From Bolinopsis microptera (taxonomy: Eukaryota > Ctenophora > Tentaculata > Lobata > Bolinopsidae), in assembly GCF_026151205.1 (NCBI RefSeq), contig NC_087081.1, positions 2,053,246 to 2,113,245 of the forward strand: a DNA stretch of 60,000 nt, written 5' to 3'. The notes under the pieces are model-generated. The model was not told the origin of the DNA and searched no databases. It saw only the letters and a program-made list of their open reading frames with translations. Below are positions 23,089-33,752 of the stretch, piece after piece. A program made the translations under genes and the position numbers. Every line of letters begins with the position of its first letter. Within the stretch, counting starts at the first letter, position 1.

Positions 23089-26000
23089 CTACTTTCCATC
23101 TTCATCACGAAGGCTGTCTTTGTGCTTGAGGTTCAGACTGTACATTTCTCTGATGGTTGAGCATGAAAGTCTAATCAAGTTCACATCCTGCTCGTTAAGG
23201 TTACCGTAAAGATCTTCGGTACGAGAGAGAGTGTTGACAATGTTGTTCAGTCCGTTGTCATTGCTGTTTCCCAAGCTTTCACTAGCTCTGGTAAACTTGT
23301 CTCTGATAGCCTTCCCTTGTGGGCAGGAAGTGAGAAAGTGTGTTTCATCCTCTATGATCCCGGTTGATCCTTTCAGTTCACAAAAGGTGCAAGTTCTGCT
23401 CTCTAGAGGTGTTTTGTCGTATCTCCCAATTTCTATGCTGAGTCTGTGAGAACTGCACCTTATTTGAGCTGTTGATCTTCTGTCATTGAGAGTTCTTGCA
23501 TAATCGAGGTAAGGCTCCCATGCAAAGACTGTTTTGACGTCCTTGTAGAAAGTGAGTTTCCTGCTCTCGTTAATCTTTGATCTCCAGGAGTCTGTAAAAA
23601 GCTTTTGAAAGTTATTTACCAGCTCGTCTGGACTGCAAGCGTCTGCAAACGCAGTTGCGTTGAGTAGAAGCGAAGAGTTCCTTGCATATGTTCTAGGATC
23701 AATGTTGTTGAAGCACTTGATGATGTTTTCTATTCCAGAGTACCACGAAAGATGCAAGTTTATTTGCTCAGTCATAGCAGCCTTCACCAGTTGAGACGAT
23801 GGAAGACCCATTATCCTTTTGAAGTATTTGACACTTAGTTTTAATACTTCGATCAGTAGTGGGTACGAACCTGTCTCACCCCATGCAGTTGCATTGGTAG
23901 CCCGTCTGTTTATCCCAAGGAGGAACTTCAGGTGACGGAGGTGAACCTGCTCGATTTGTTGCTTTGCCATGTGGGTCATTGAGTTGTTCAAGTTTTGATC
24001 CCTCATGAGGCACGAAAGAACTTTTGTTACCTCTGGAAGAGTGGGTGCCCAGACTTGGCAGCCGTACAGTAAGATGGGCTTAACCAGTGAGTTGAAAAGC
24101 TTGTGGAAGCATGAGGCGTCAACAAATCTGCGATCGATTGTGCTTCTGAGGCTGAAATATGCTCCGAGCCCTTTGCGGTAAAGAGAATCAGTGGCTTGTC
24201 GGAATTTACCATTGCTACTGATAAGAATGCCAAGATAGCAGTAGTGGGAGACCATCTCGATGTCGTTGCCATGTGCTTTGGGACGCCAACTAGGGGTATC
24301 CGGAGCTTTACTGTTGAAAACCATAAACTTGGTTTTGGATATATTGATTTCCAGTCCCCAGTTATCGCAGTACGTCGTGATGATCGTGATTAGCTTTTGC
24401 AGCGATTCTTGGTCAAGGGCAAGAATAACTAAATCATCAGCCCAGGCTAGATGAGTTACTGAAAGTCCTGCAAGCATGGGGCAGTTGGCTAGGGCTTCGT
24501 TGAGGAGATCAGAGAGCTCTTTGAAGTACACCTTGAACAATTCTGGACTAAGAGGGTGACCTTGCTCTGTCCCTTTCAGGATACTGAAGGCTTCACTGAT
24601 TTTGCCATTGATCTTTATATGTCCTTCCGACTTGCTGTACATGTCTTTGATGATGTTGTAGAACCCACCATTAACACCATAACATGATAGTTTGAATAGG
24701 AGGGCCTGTCGACATACAAGGTCAAAGGCTTTACGAAGGTCAATGAATATAGCAAAGACCTTCTGCTTTACTCTCTTGTACTTCTCAATGATCGATATCA
24801 GAGTGAAAATGTGATCATTACATTGGCTCCCTTTGGTGAATCCAGCTTGATTGGGCGGATCTGAATGTGTCGTTTGCCGGTGTGTGACAAGTCTCGATAG
24901 CAGCATTGTTGACAATAGCTTGCCGATGCAGCTGCAGACTGCAATAGCTCTGTAGTTATCGGGATTTCTAATGCAGCCTTTCTTGTGTAACGGCGTTATC
25001 ACGCTTTTACTCCAAAGATACACACCTGTGGTCAAACAGAGATTGAAAAGTTTAAGAAGTAGATTTCTCATGTTCTCGTTTAGGCTTTTGATCATCTCGT
25101 TACTGACATGGTCAAAGGATGACGCTTTGCCAGTCTTCAGACTGTTGATGGCACCGTTCAGCTCTTCAATGGTAAAAGGGCTGTTTAAAGCTTCGTTTGG
25201 CACGGATCCTTTAGCAAATGTGTCAGCTTCTTCAAGAAGGGCTTTCTTAGTAAGACTGTCAACAGTTGGGTGGGAGTCGGAGTAAAGATTAGCATAAAAA
25301 TTCTGAAAAGTTTGGAGCTGTTCGGGATCGGTTTGAACCTCATCTTTCTTAAAGTTCTTTAATTTCTTGAAATCCCGCCAAGAGATAGCTTTACCATTCT
25401 TGATTTTTTTGTTCAGTCTTTTGAAAAAGTCATCCTTCTTTTTATTGATGATCTTCCTGTAACTTTTCGAGTTGGCACGGTGTCGGGCTTTGATCCTTTG
25501 ACTGTCGGGGTTTTGGTCGACAACTTTGATTGACCGCTTGAAGAGTCGCCTGGCTGCATGGCAATTACCATCAAACCAAGAATCGAACTTTGGTTTAGGA
25601 TGCTTTGCTTGCTTAGAGACACCGAGTTCTCTTTTTGCCAGGCAATTGATGAGATCAGTTATCTTGTCACTCAGTTCCTTCACCCCTTGCTGGGTAGTCG
25701 GGATAGCGTCAGCAGCATTGTGCAAGTTCGAGATTCTGTTGACTATATCTGGCTCCTCGAACGACTGGGCGAAGTTGAGTAAACTGTTTTCTGAGACCTT
25801 GTATCGGAATGGAGCGTCATCATAACGGAGGGTGGAATCTCCAGGTGTTTGAGTGTTCATCACCGAATGCTGCTTCCGCAAGCTGAGAAGAACTGGGTTG
25901 TGGTCCGAATACAAGGTGTGCTCACCGACTGTCAGACTTCTCACTCTATGAAGGAAGTTGGAAGATGCTATGAAATAGTCCACTACGCTGTTGCCATTCC

Positions 26001-26730
26001 ACTTGAAACAGGTGTACTTTCCAGTGGAATCCCCAATGGTACGTCCATTCAGGATGAGTAGGTTTTCTGATCCGCAGAGGTCAAGAAGTTGCTTCTTATG
26101 ACTATTAGTGCACTTGTCTTCACTCCATCTGCTCTTTGATATTGGGACAGAATCAGGAACTATCATGGCCTGGGAAGTTCGGCCTGTTTCTGGGAATAGC
26201 TCAAATTCTTCAGCTCTGTCGTACAACAGCAGCTTGGTTGACAAGCCTATTCTGGCGTTGAGATCACCAACAAGAAGAATTTCATCCTCGGGGGTCTCGC
26301 GGAGATTGCTAATTTCTGCTTGGAGAGCTTCAAAATTGGCCTCCGAGTTGCTAAACCGACTGTTCTTCGAGCTGTTTGCTGGTGGTATGTAACTATTTAC
26401 CAGAAAGGTGTTAGTTTTAGTTCCTGGGTTCGTGAATTTGACAATAGTCATATTCATAGAGAGATCTTTAGTTAGATTGATGTCAACAGCTGAGCAGTAC
26501 TTCAATATCGAGTTTTTCACCAATGTGGTGACACCACCACCTCTCCCAGTCTTGCGTGTGTTGTTGTATGATTTATATCCTTTCAGAGACACTTCACATC
26601 CAGTTTCTTGGAGGCAGATAACGTCGTGAGGTGTGATAAAATTGAGAAAGTCTGGATCTTCTGTCTTGTTACCAAGCAGGCCATGGATGTTTGCTACGTT
26701 CCAGGAGATAATAGAGTTAGCAAAGTCCAT
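23089..26730 (-). CDS. LINE ORF2: endonuclease and reverse transcriptase
   Basis: A 1213-residue polyprotein that would nick target DNA and reverse-transcribe the element's RNA there. The N-terminal exonuclease/endonuclease/phosphatase-type endonuclease keeps SWNVANIHG (9-17), CLQETG (39-44), GDLNARIG (155-162), VDYFIAS (250-256) and SDHNPV (275-280). The reverse transcriptase spans about 570-810, with FIDLRKAFD (662-670), GTEQGHPLSPELF (720-732), the catalytic AWADD (762-766) and ISKTK (797-801). A C-terminal zinc-knuckle-like CCHC (C1114, C1117, H1131, C1136) follows. The first position of the YADD box is Trp, which is unusual. No RNase H domain is seen. All key acidic residues are present, so the protein looks functional. 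The ATG lies 12 nt after the ORF1 stop, so translation may depend on reinitiation. Confidence 0.95.
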   Translation of the reverse strand: MDFANSIISWNVANIHGLLGNKTEDPDFLNFITPHDVICLQETGCEVSLKGYKSYNNTRKTGRGGGVTTLVKNSILKYCSAVDINLTKDLSMNMTIVKFTNPGTKTNTFLVNSYIPPANSSKNSRFSNSEANFEALQAEISNLRETPEDEILLVGDLNARIGLSTKLLLYDRAEEFELFPETGRTSQAMIVPDSVPISKSRWSEDKCTNSHKKQLLDLCGSENLLILNGRTIGDSTGKYTCFKWNGNSVVDYFIASSNFLHRVRSLTVGEHTLYSDHNPVLLSLRKQHSVMNTQTPGDSTLRYDDAPFRYKVSENSLLNFAQSFEEPDIVNRISNLHNAADAIPTTQQGVKELSDKITDLINCLAKRELGVSKQAKHPKPKFDSWFDGNCHAARRLFKRSIKVVDQNPDSQRIKARHRANSKSYRKIINKKKDDFFKRLNKKIKNGKAISWRDFKKLKNFKKDEVQTDPEQLQTFQNFYANLYSDSHPTVDSLTKKALLEEADTFAKGSVPNEALNSPFTIEELNGAINSLKTGKASSFDHVSNEMIKSLNENMRNLLLKLFNLCLTTGVYLWSKSVITPLHKKGCIRNPDNYRAIAVCSCIGKLLSTMLLSRLVTHRQTTHSDPPNQAGFTKGSQCNDHIFTLISIIEKYKRVKQKVFAIFIDLRKAFDLVCRQALLFKLSCYGVNGGFYNIIKDMYSKSEGHIKINGKISEAFSILKGTEQGHPLSPELFKVYFKELSDLLNEALANCPMLAGLSVTHLAWADDLVILALDQESLQKLITIITTYCDNWGLEINISKTKFMVFNSKAPDTPSWRPKAHGNDIEMVSHYCYLGILISSNGKFRQATDSLYRKGLGAYFSLRSTIDRRFVDASCFHKLFNSLVKPILLYGCQVWAPTLPEVTKVLSCLMRDQNLNNSMTHMAKQQIEQVHLRHLKFLLGINRRATNATAWGETGSYPLLIEVLKLSVKYFKRIMGLPSSQLVKAAMTEQINLHLSWYSGIENIIKCFNNIDPRTYARNSSLLLNATAFADACSPDELVNNFQKLFTDSWRSKINESRKLTFYKDVKTVFAWEPYLDYARTLNDRRSTAQIRCSSHRLSIEIGRYDKTPLESRTCTFCELKGSTGIIEDETHFLTSCPQGKAIRDKFTRASESLGNSNDNGLNNIVNTLSRTEDLYGNLNEQDVNLIRLSCSTIREMYSLNLKHKDSLRDEDGK

Positions 26731-26742
26731 GATGAGGAAAGG

Positions 26743-28851
26743 TCAGAGAGGGACCTGGAGAGAAACGAAAAGAAGGTGAAAAGATGAAGAAACGAAAAAG
26801 GAGTAACGAGAGCCTCTGGTGAAAGTGTTGTCGAGGCTGGTCCTGAAGTTGCCCATAATGACCCTGATACCCCTGTCGTTGAGCTGAGATTTGTTTGAGG
26901 TCAACATGTAATTGTGAGGAAGTTCCGAATCTTCAGGAAAGAAGTTGGAGTTCTTGTTCTCCCGAGTTCTAGTCCAGAAGTCTGCTTTGTCTCTATCATC
27001 TTTGAGATTGTGAATTGCCTCTGAGATAAGTTGTCTGGCTCTAAGTCCCCCTCCATCGGTTTGATTGCAGATGATTGGATGAGAGATGACCACCTTGCAC
27101 TTTTGTGATGTTTCTCGGAGGATCTTTTCAGTGCTCTGGACAAAGGTGTTGATTAGAGAATCACTCGGTTGGCCATTCGTGATGTCATGAGCACCAAGGT
27201 GGATGTAAACTACGTCTGGGTTTTTGTTTGATATCTCCTCAGCAGTTTCACCCAAACAGGAGCTGAGCTCGTCCCAGCTGCGTTTGTAGATCATGGAGAC
27301 ATCATATCTCTTGGAGAACTCCTCTGACTTGAAACTCCGCATAGTTGAGTCACAAAGAAGGACCACTTTCTGTTTCTTCCGTGCTGATGATTTGCTCAAT
27401 CTTTTAGATCGATCAGATGAGTGTGTAGTGTTTCCATTTCTGGAACTGTTCCTGTGATCGGTGTTGATCCTCTCACTCCTTCTGTATGACTCTCTTTGGC
27501 CTCGCTCAGGAGGAAGACCGGGGATATCTCTGTTGGTCCTTGTCTTGCGCGGGGATCTCGGAACATAATTCTCATTCTGTTCGTGGGTCTCATTACTCGG
27601 CCTCTTTTGGTAATTACTCCGATTTGATGATTTTGATGATGTTAGGATGGCTAGAATCTCCTCAATTTTGTTGCTGTCCTCGCTTTTGAAGAAGCTATCA
27701 TGCCATGCTTCTAAATCCCTTTTGATAGTCATAGTTTCGTTGAGGGTTCGAGTGAGGCCCTCTAAACTGCTTCGGGACTTTTCCAGAAGTAAGCTGGTAT
27801 CTTGATTTGCTTTGGTTAGATTTTTCAAGAGGTCAACTCCGTTTGAACACGTTGTGGCGTTCTTGCAATCTCCCTTAGATTTATCAGCGGGCATCTTGGT
27901 AAGCTTTAGTTCATCCAGATCTTTTTGCACTTCTCCTAGAGCTGAGCTGATAGAAATATTTGATTTTTCGATCACTGCTAGTCTGTTATCGATCAGGCTC
28001 AGTTGTTCAGAGGACCCAGAGGTAGAAGTCTTGCGGATATACTGAGAGATTCTCTTTCTCCTAGCCTTTGGAGCACCTTCCGTACTAAGTTTCAGGAATT
28101 CAAGTTCTTTCAAGATATCACTGTTAGTTGCTTCGTCAAGGGATTTGATGTAACTTTCAATGCCCTGAAAGCAGCTGTCCGATGTGATTCTATCCGACTC
28201 TCGTATCTTCCTCTTGACGTTAACCTTAGGCCGGGTAGTAGATGCCCTTGACTTGAGAAAGTCCCCAGCGTTGGGCAGAGAGCTGGTAAAGTGGAAATCT
28301 GTCGGAGAAGTGCAGGTTTCTGGAATTGGGGCAGTCTTGGAGAGGTTCTCCTCGGGGGCATTGGTGATGTAAGAAGTTTCGTTTGCTTCTGTAAGGTATC
28401 GACACAACCTTTGCTTACAAATTGCTGCAGCACCGTCAATAGCCTGTTTGCACGCTGTGAGTTCCTCCTTAACTTCTTTGTGCTTCATTTTGTTGATCAG
28501 CACACTCACAGCAGCGTAGTTTGGACTGTCATAGGGGTCTTTAAGTAATACTTTTGCTCGGGTCTTCATGTCCTCAAGCGAGTCCTTGCTGGATGTGTGT
28601 TGCTCTAGAGCATCAAGAAGCAATGTGAAGTCAGCCTTGGTGAAGTTATCGAGTGTTTGCTGATAGATATGAACCTGCCCAATTCTGTATCCAAGCTTGT
28701 TGGTAAACTGCGTTGGCCGGATACTGTTGTTGGGTAGATCTTTTCCGTCCCAGGTCAGGGATTGCTCGCGATAATCAGAGTCCGTAATAGAGCTGAAGAA
28801 TAGGAGCCTATAGGATGGCTTGACAGCGTTTATTTGTAAGTCAAAACCCAC
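26743..28851 (-). CDS. LINE ORF1: coiled-coil protein with SGNH-hydrolase-like domain
   Basis: A 702-residue protein encoded upstream of ORF2 in the same element. It probably binds the element's RNA and forms the ribonucleoprotein. Residues 1-130 are of unknown type. Heptad-like, Lys/Glu/Leu-rich stretches at about 240-400 suggest coiled coils, and 410-495 is a basic Arg/Ser-rich linker. Residues 494-676 resemble the SGNH/GDSL esterase domain found in ORF1 of CR1-type LINEs: VVLLCDSTM (block I, Ser502), VVYIHLGAHDI (block III) and SQLNDRGIRVI (block V). The expected Asn of block III is His here. The Asp-x-x-His of block V appears as Asn-x-x-Gln, so the domain may be catalytically inactive and kept for its fold. 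The start codon is the first ATG of the open frame. No upstream alternative is obvious. Confidence 0.88.
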   Translation of the reverse strand: MGFDLQINAVKPSYRLLFFSSITDSDYREQSLTWDGKDLPNNSIRPTQFTNKLGYRIGQVHIYQQTLDNFTKADFTLLLDALEQHTSSKDSLEDMKTRAKVLLKDPYDSPNYAAVSVLINKMKHKEVKEELTACKQAIDGAAAICKQRLCRYLTEANETSYITNAPEENLSKTAPIPETCTSPTDFHFTSSLPNAGDFLKSRASTTRPKVNVKRKIRESDRITSDSCFQGIESYIKSLDEATNSDILKELEFLKLSTEGAPKARRKRISQYIRKTSTSGSSEQLSLIDNRLAVIEKSNISISSALGEVQKDLDELKLTKMPADKSKGDCKNATTCSNGVDLLKNLTKANQDTSLLLEKSRSSLEGLTRTLNETMTIKRDLEAWHDSFFKSEDSNKIEEILAILTSSKSSNRSNYQKRPSNETHEQNENYVPRSPRKTRTNRDIPGLPPERGQRESYRRSERINTDHRNSSRNGNTTHSSDRSKRLSKSSARKKQKVVLLCDSTMRSFKSEEFSKRYDVSMIYKRSWDELSSCLGETAEEISNKNPDVVYIHLGAHDITNGQPSDSLINTFVQSTEKILRETSQKCKVVISHPIICNQTDGGGLRARQLISEAIHNLKDDRDKADFWTRTRENKNSNFFPEDSELPHNYMLTSNKSQLNDRGIRVIMGNFRTSLDNTFTRGSRYSFFVSSSFHLLFVSLQVPL

Positions 28852-29482
28852 TTCTGACCGTACTTGATAACGTTTCAGAGTATCGCTTGACAGGAAAATA
28901 GCCGCTCCGTGATCAGGTGATAGCCGTCCTACATCTACTTTTCCTAGATATGTGACCTATATAAATCGATGCTCGTATCCTAAGTGCCCATACTAAAGAC
29001 TATCAGATAAAAAGGAAATGGTATCGATTCATATATTATGTAGCTCAAGTACGTTGTAAAAATATGTTCTTAAACGTAACAAAGGCTCACGAAGGAAATG
29101 ATATAATGCGAAATTGTCATCAATGAATCAAGCGGAATAGGAAATGAAGTAGAACTATAATAGTTTCACACGATGTTACAGAAAGGGTGAAGTCAGTAAT
29201 TTAATCACAATCACGACCGTTGATTGTTCACGGACAGACACGGAAGTGAAACTATAATGAAACAAATTTCAAGTTGGGAGAATTTATCGCTCCAGTGATG
29301 TGACATAATTAAAAACTGCAGTAGAAAATGATGATAAATGAATAATATCGCGTCGTCAACGAGGCAACAAAGATTTAATACTTTGCAGCCGAGTTATCAT
29401 CCCCACAATTGCATTTACAAATTTACAAAGTTAAAAGATTGTTTAACATCACTGTGATTAACGCTAAACATAGCAAAGGTTA

Positions 29483-30060
29483 GCGTTTACGGACCATAAT
29501 ATCACAATTAAACTTTAATAAGTTAATACTTTAATAATTCCCCTAACTGAGCGGAGGTGTATTGCTGCTTCGCCCGGGTTTAATCATTTTATAGGCCCCT
29601 GATGATGTTTATGAAAAGGCAGAAGCTCTTGCAAAAAACTCGGTTCCGCGGAAAACTTGGACTCCGCCCAAGTGCTGCCAGTGCTACTATCTTATTATAA
29701 TCCCGAAGGTATTATCTTATTATGCTATTTAGCTATTATGGAATTGAGCAATGCGAAGAATAGGTCATCGGAAATTGAGAAAAAGATGGATAACGATGGC
29801 CATCACTCACTTCAAACGAGTATGGAGAGAAAAGTTCGGTATATCAGTCCCAAACCTGACACATATTTAAGCACAAGAAGCTAGTTAAATTTAGCGTTTA
29901 CGAACCAGAAGAACACAATTAAACTTTAAAGTTTAATGAAGTAATAAGTTAATAATACACGTACTGGCCCCAGGTGTATTGCTGGTCCACCAGAGTGTAA
30001 TTATTTTTACTATTCAACGGTCGTGTTATGGAATTAAGCGATGCATTAATAATTTTAAAA
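29483..30060. repeat. diverged direct duplication of a non-coding unit
   Basis: Copy A (29483 to about 29760) and copy B (29893 to about 30045) share, in order, ttagcgtttacg, cacaattaaacttta, aataagttaata, aggtgtattgctg and atggaattragcratgc. Copy A has an extra internal segment (about 29600-29730). The frame at 29657-29884 lies within this repeat and is not supported as a gene. Confidence 0.75.
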
Positions 30061-30525
30061 CAAAATAAAATCACTGCATTAAATCGTAATAACTTTAGAC
30101 GGGATTAGACAGATTTATGGAATGATTATATTATGTTGATTTTACGGAAGATAACTAAATTTGCACCAGAATTGCAAGCTGCAGTCCTTGTAATGGATGA
30201 AAAAAGATGTAAATTTAACCTTTCTGTATAAAATGGACAGTCGCGCTTGCCAGCACTACGATACCGGCTACTATCTGATCGCAAACTCCGGGAAAACACT
30301 GAGTCCTGGTCCTTAATTGTTCCTTTGTTACACGCTTGGGAAATAGGCAAAAGTAAACACGTAATGAAGTTATGAAGTATGTTATTGTTATGTTCATAAA
30401 CAAAGCTGAGGTGTTTTTAGTCGTAACTACTATAAGAATTATTATTATTATTAATAATTATTATTATCGTCATATGAATAATAATTAGTTGTTGCTTGGT
30501 TTCACAAAGATAGTGCTCAACCATG

Positions 30526-30611
30526 CTGAAATAGGCGGACAGACGATTCGTTTCACAGTATAGTTATGTGAAAAGAAACATGAAACGATTCGTCTGCCCG
30601 GCTATTTCGAG
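30526..30611. repeat. near-perfect inverted repeat (foldback)
   Basis: Arms of about 30 nt (30526-30555 and 30581-30611) share gacgattcgtttca and its complement tgaaacgattcgtc with few mismatches, around a loop of about 25 nt. Confidence 0.85.
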
Positions 30612-31388
30612 TGTTTCACTTGTTTGACACCACGGCATCAACTTTAACACAACTTTCCACAAAAACCGTAAAAGATATAGAACTTAATTATTTTTGACTA
30701 GTTCAAATGCTTTATAATGGCCTTCAAATCAGCATGAACAAATACAAAATTGGCCTTTAAATCAGCATGAACAAATACAAAATTGGCCAAGGAAAAAAGT
30801 TAAACTAAGCAACAAAGTATTTGTAGTTATAATGGCATAAATTTATCTACAGAGCTGGGATCTTTAGTTATTTACACCATTGATCTTGTAATTTTGTTAC
30901 GATGGTACATTATAAATGTAGGGTTTTCGTCGTAACTTAGTTAAGAGTAGTTTTTATTTGACAGAACTTTGCCAATACAATTATGTAATCGAATAATGTT
31001 ACTGTAGTACTATTGTTATAACTGCACAGTGTTATAACTTTATAACAAAATTATGTTAGTATTTAACTTTAATAGCTATTTTATAGATCGCTGTCAAGAA
31101 ATTATTTGTATGTTAAGTCAATCTTCCTAATTATAAGTTGCTACTTCAATCTAGGTTTCCAGTTCCACTAGGTTCCCACTTGGTTTCCACAAGTTACAAT
31201 CAACAAAATACGAACGTGCTCAATTGTAGCAACAACAAAAACTAAACATACGCACTAGTAGGCTAGCAGAAAGTGGGGCTTCAGTCCTTTTCCTCCTTAG
31301 CTTGACTGTTACAGGTACGTCTACAAGGTCCTGAGTATTTATATTTTCTAGATAATATCACAGTTGAAATGTTAGCTTCTGTATAAAC

Positions 31389-31537
31389 CAGGGACAAAAG
31401 GAAATCGCGGCATGTACGGAATTGCGATTTTTCCCATTATTTGCGACAAATTTTATATATAGTTTAATGTATAGTCTGTTAAAAATCGCGGTATCGCGAA
31501 TTTTGGCCAAAATAATCGCGAAATCCTTTTGTCCCTG
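31389..31537. mobile_element. hAT MITE with perfect 8-bp target duplication
   Basis: A 149-bp element. It begins cagggacaaaaggaaatcgc and ends with the near-exact complement gcgaaatccttttgtccctg. The octamer gtataaac flanks it on both sides (31381-31388 and 31538-31545). CAGGG-type ends with 8-bp duplications identify a hAT MITE. The interior is AT-rich and non-coding, with extra copies of atcgcg. The perfect target duplication points to a fairly recent insertion. Confidence 0.93.
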
Positions 31538-31708
31538 GTATAAACTGGTTGGTATTTTTTATGCATGCGGGGTCACTGCTCTCCTATCTTTAAAGCTGCT
31601 CGTTTATTTAAATATTCCGTGTCTTATATAATTATAATATAGCTAGTTAAAAACGTCGATCGCGGTGAATACATCCCGGACTCTGGACTCCGGACTGAAC
31701 GAAGAGCT

Positions 31709-32245
31709 CTTTTTTTCCTTTCTTTTTTTTATAAGAGAGGCTGGGCCAAGATAGCCCACGAGAGGATAGCATTGAGATGCTCTGCCTACCTCTGGGGTGT
31801 GGCGACCCTGGGGAAGGTTGCCGGTGAAATCAGAGTGAATGGTGTAAGAGGATGGTGTAAGAAGTGATATGAGTCAAAATGATTCGCTTAATTGCCAGCT
31901 TGGTAATGGGTTTGGAAAAGTGAACGAGACGAGACAGCATATGAGATAATACTTTAAGACGACGGAATCCTCGAACCAGTAAGTACAGTATGCCATCTGC
32001 AAAGCAACAGCTCTCAAATGTAAAACACAGCGGAGCTATTAAGGCCAACGTATGCCCACTGACTTTTGGCCCACCCTGTAGGATTGTGGAATTGGACACT
32101 TTAAAGTGGATTCACTGATTGTACCAAGCTTGGCCAGCTCATCTGCTTTTTCGTTCCCCCACAATCCGATGTGTGCTGCAATCCATCGTATCTCTAGCGT
32201 GTTGTTGGATCCGAGTGCATTAAGAAGAGCTCTTGCGAGGAACTT
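31709..32245 (-). pseudogene. 3' fragment of an RNase H-bearing LINE
   Basis: On the minus strand the frame 32245-32039 contains IRWIAAHIGLWGNEKADELA followed by KLG. This is the C-terminal block of a retrotransposon RNase H domain (pattern W...H.G..GNE.AD.LA.), with its catalytic Asp present. The frame then stops (TAA at 32041-32039) and continues in another frame (32099-31830) without intact motifs. The element ends in an A-rich tail, visible as a T-rich tract at 31709-31731. The 5' part, including the polymerase, is missing, as expected of a 5'-truncated LINE of an RNase H-positive clade (I, R1 or Jockey-related). It is a different family from the LINE at 22390-28960. Confidence 0.8.
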
Positions 32246-33704
32246 AATGTGAATAAATGGTATCGAAGGAAAAGTGGTGTTTTATTTGATTTAAAACCAG
32301 AAAAATGGTTTTATTTTTAATACGTTAGTTGTCCAGGTTAGTCCAGGTTATGTTCCTAAGTTAGTACAGGTTATCTTCCTAAGTACTAAGTAGGTGAACT
32401 AAATGGACTAAAGACATGGCGGTGGTGAAGATAGTATAAACGGTAAATACAATCAATTTTACAGTCTTTAAAGGGCTATTATCTGCTTATGAAATAACAG
32501 CAAAGTGTTTAAGAAGCGCCCAACAAAAGGAAGTGGGAACGTTTATATGTTAACTTGAGTATTCACTTTTGGGTATTCAGCAGAAAAGAAATGCTAACAA
32601 AATCATTTGTAGCAGAGTCACTATATCGGAGTCATGTCCCATGAAATCAACGTAATCGGCATTTCACATAAATTACATGCACAAGAACCCAAAGCATACC
32701 CGTCATAAAACATCTCATTATAAAAAGATGATTATAGTTGTCTCCCACGCCCATTTTAAAGATATAAATTGCAGAGAGACGGCTTCTTAATGTCATAAAC
32801 ATTAAACATGTTACTATGTTATAACGCGGACAGAGCAACTACTTAACTTCAAAAACAGGAGGCCTTATCAATTTATCAAAGAATTAACGACGGAAGAAAG
32901 GCCGGTGTTTTTGAGCATTTACAGTTGTATAACAAAAGAACAAAGGATGTATCAGTATAATTGTCAGACTAGATGGTCGTTTGAAATGCTTCAAGCTGTT
33001 TTGATGACTGCCTGACTCTTTATCAGTCTATTGATACTTTTACCCTTATTATAATGGTGAGTCACTGAGTCTTTGGGTTTACATCTTATAACAGTTCATA
33101 ACGCGGCCAATATTTAAAACTTTTTAAAAATGACAATAGAAAACAAGCATAATTGTTAGAAAGAGAAGCACACATTAATTGGTTATGGTTAGGCTAAATA
33201 TTGGTACATATACGCACATTTTAAATTAGAAGGAGAACATAAAGAAGGTCATAAGGAACACAATGTATAGAAAAAGAAAAGTATCTGATGTGAGATAAAG
33301 AAGCCGGATATGTTCAGCTTTCAGCGAATATTTCACATTGTCAGTACTACTTCGAATCAGTCACGTGATCATACTGATCAAATTTAGATCACATGGCGAG
33401 TCACGTGGTACGACACAATGAAGTAATTTCATCCGGGAATTATCATAAACAAGAAATGATCAAATTAATCCTTCATTATTATATTCCTTCGACTGAAAAG
33501 AGCAGTTTCCTTGGTCGCATTTATTTTGAACTCTTAAGTTAAACATCACAACAATGCGACTCATAAATAATGTTCCTATCCGGATATTACACTTTGCTAT
33601 GTAGTAAATTTATTTATTTCTACTACTCAGAATTAGTAAATACTATTTATTGATTTGAGGATCATGCATAGAAATTCAAACAAGAAAATGATAATTTTCT
33701 TACG

Positions 33705-33752
33705 CGAAAATTATCAAAATTTTAATTGTAAATAAAATTTTGATAATTTTCG
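33705..33752. repeat. perfect short inverted repeat (hairpin)
   Basis: Exact 20-nt arms (33705-33724, cgaaaattatcaaaatttta, and 33733-33752) around an 8-nt loop. Confidence 0.92.

Larger units (their letters stand above)
22390..28960 (-). mobile_element. full-length non-LTR retrotransposon (LINE), CR1/L2-like
   Basis: The minus strand carries an apparently complete LINE: ORF1 (28851-26743), a 12-nt gap, ORF2 (26730-23089), then a GC-richer 3' region reaching at least 22440. Both long ORFs are free of stops and frameshifts, which suggests a recently active copy. The outer limits are estimates from the drop in GC content. I could not identify a target-site duplication or a clear tail. An esterase-like ORF1 followed by an apurinic-endonuclease/reverse-transcriptase ORF2 without RNase H is typical of the CR1/L2 group and relatives. 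The exact clade needs a phylogeny. Confidence 0.88.
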
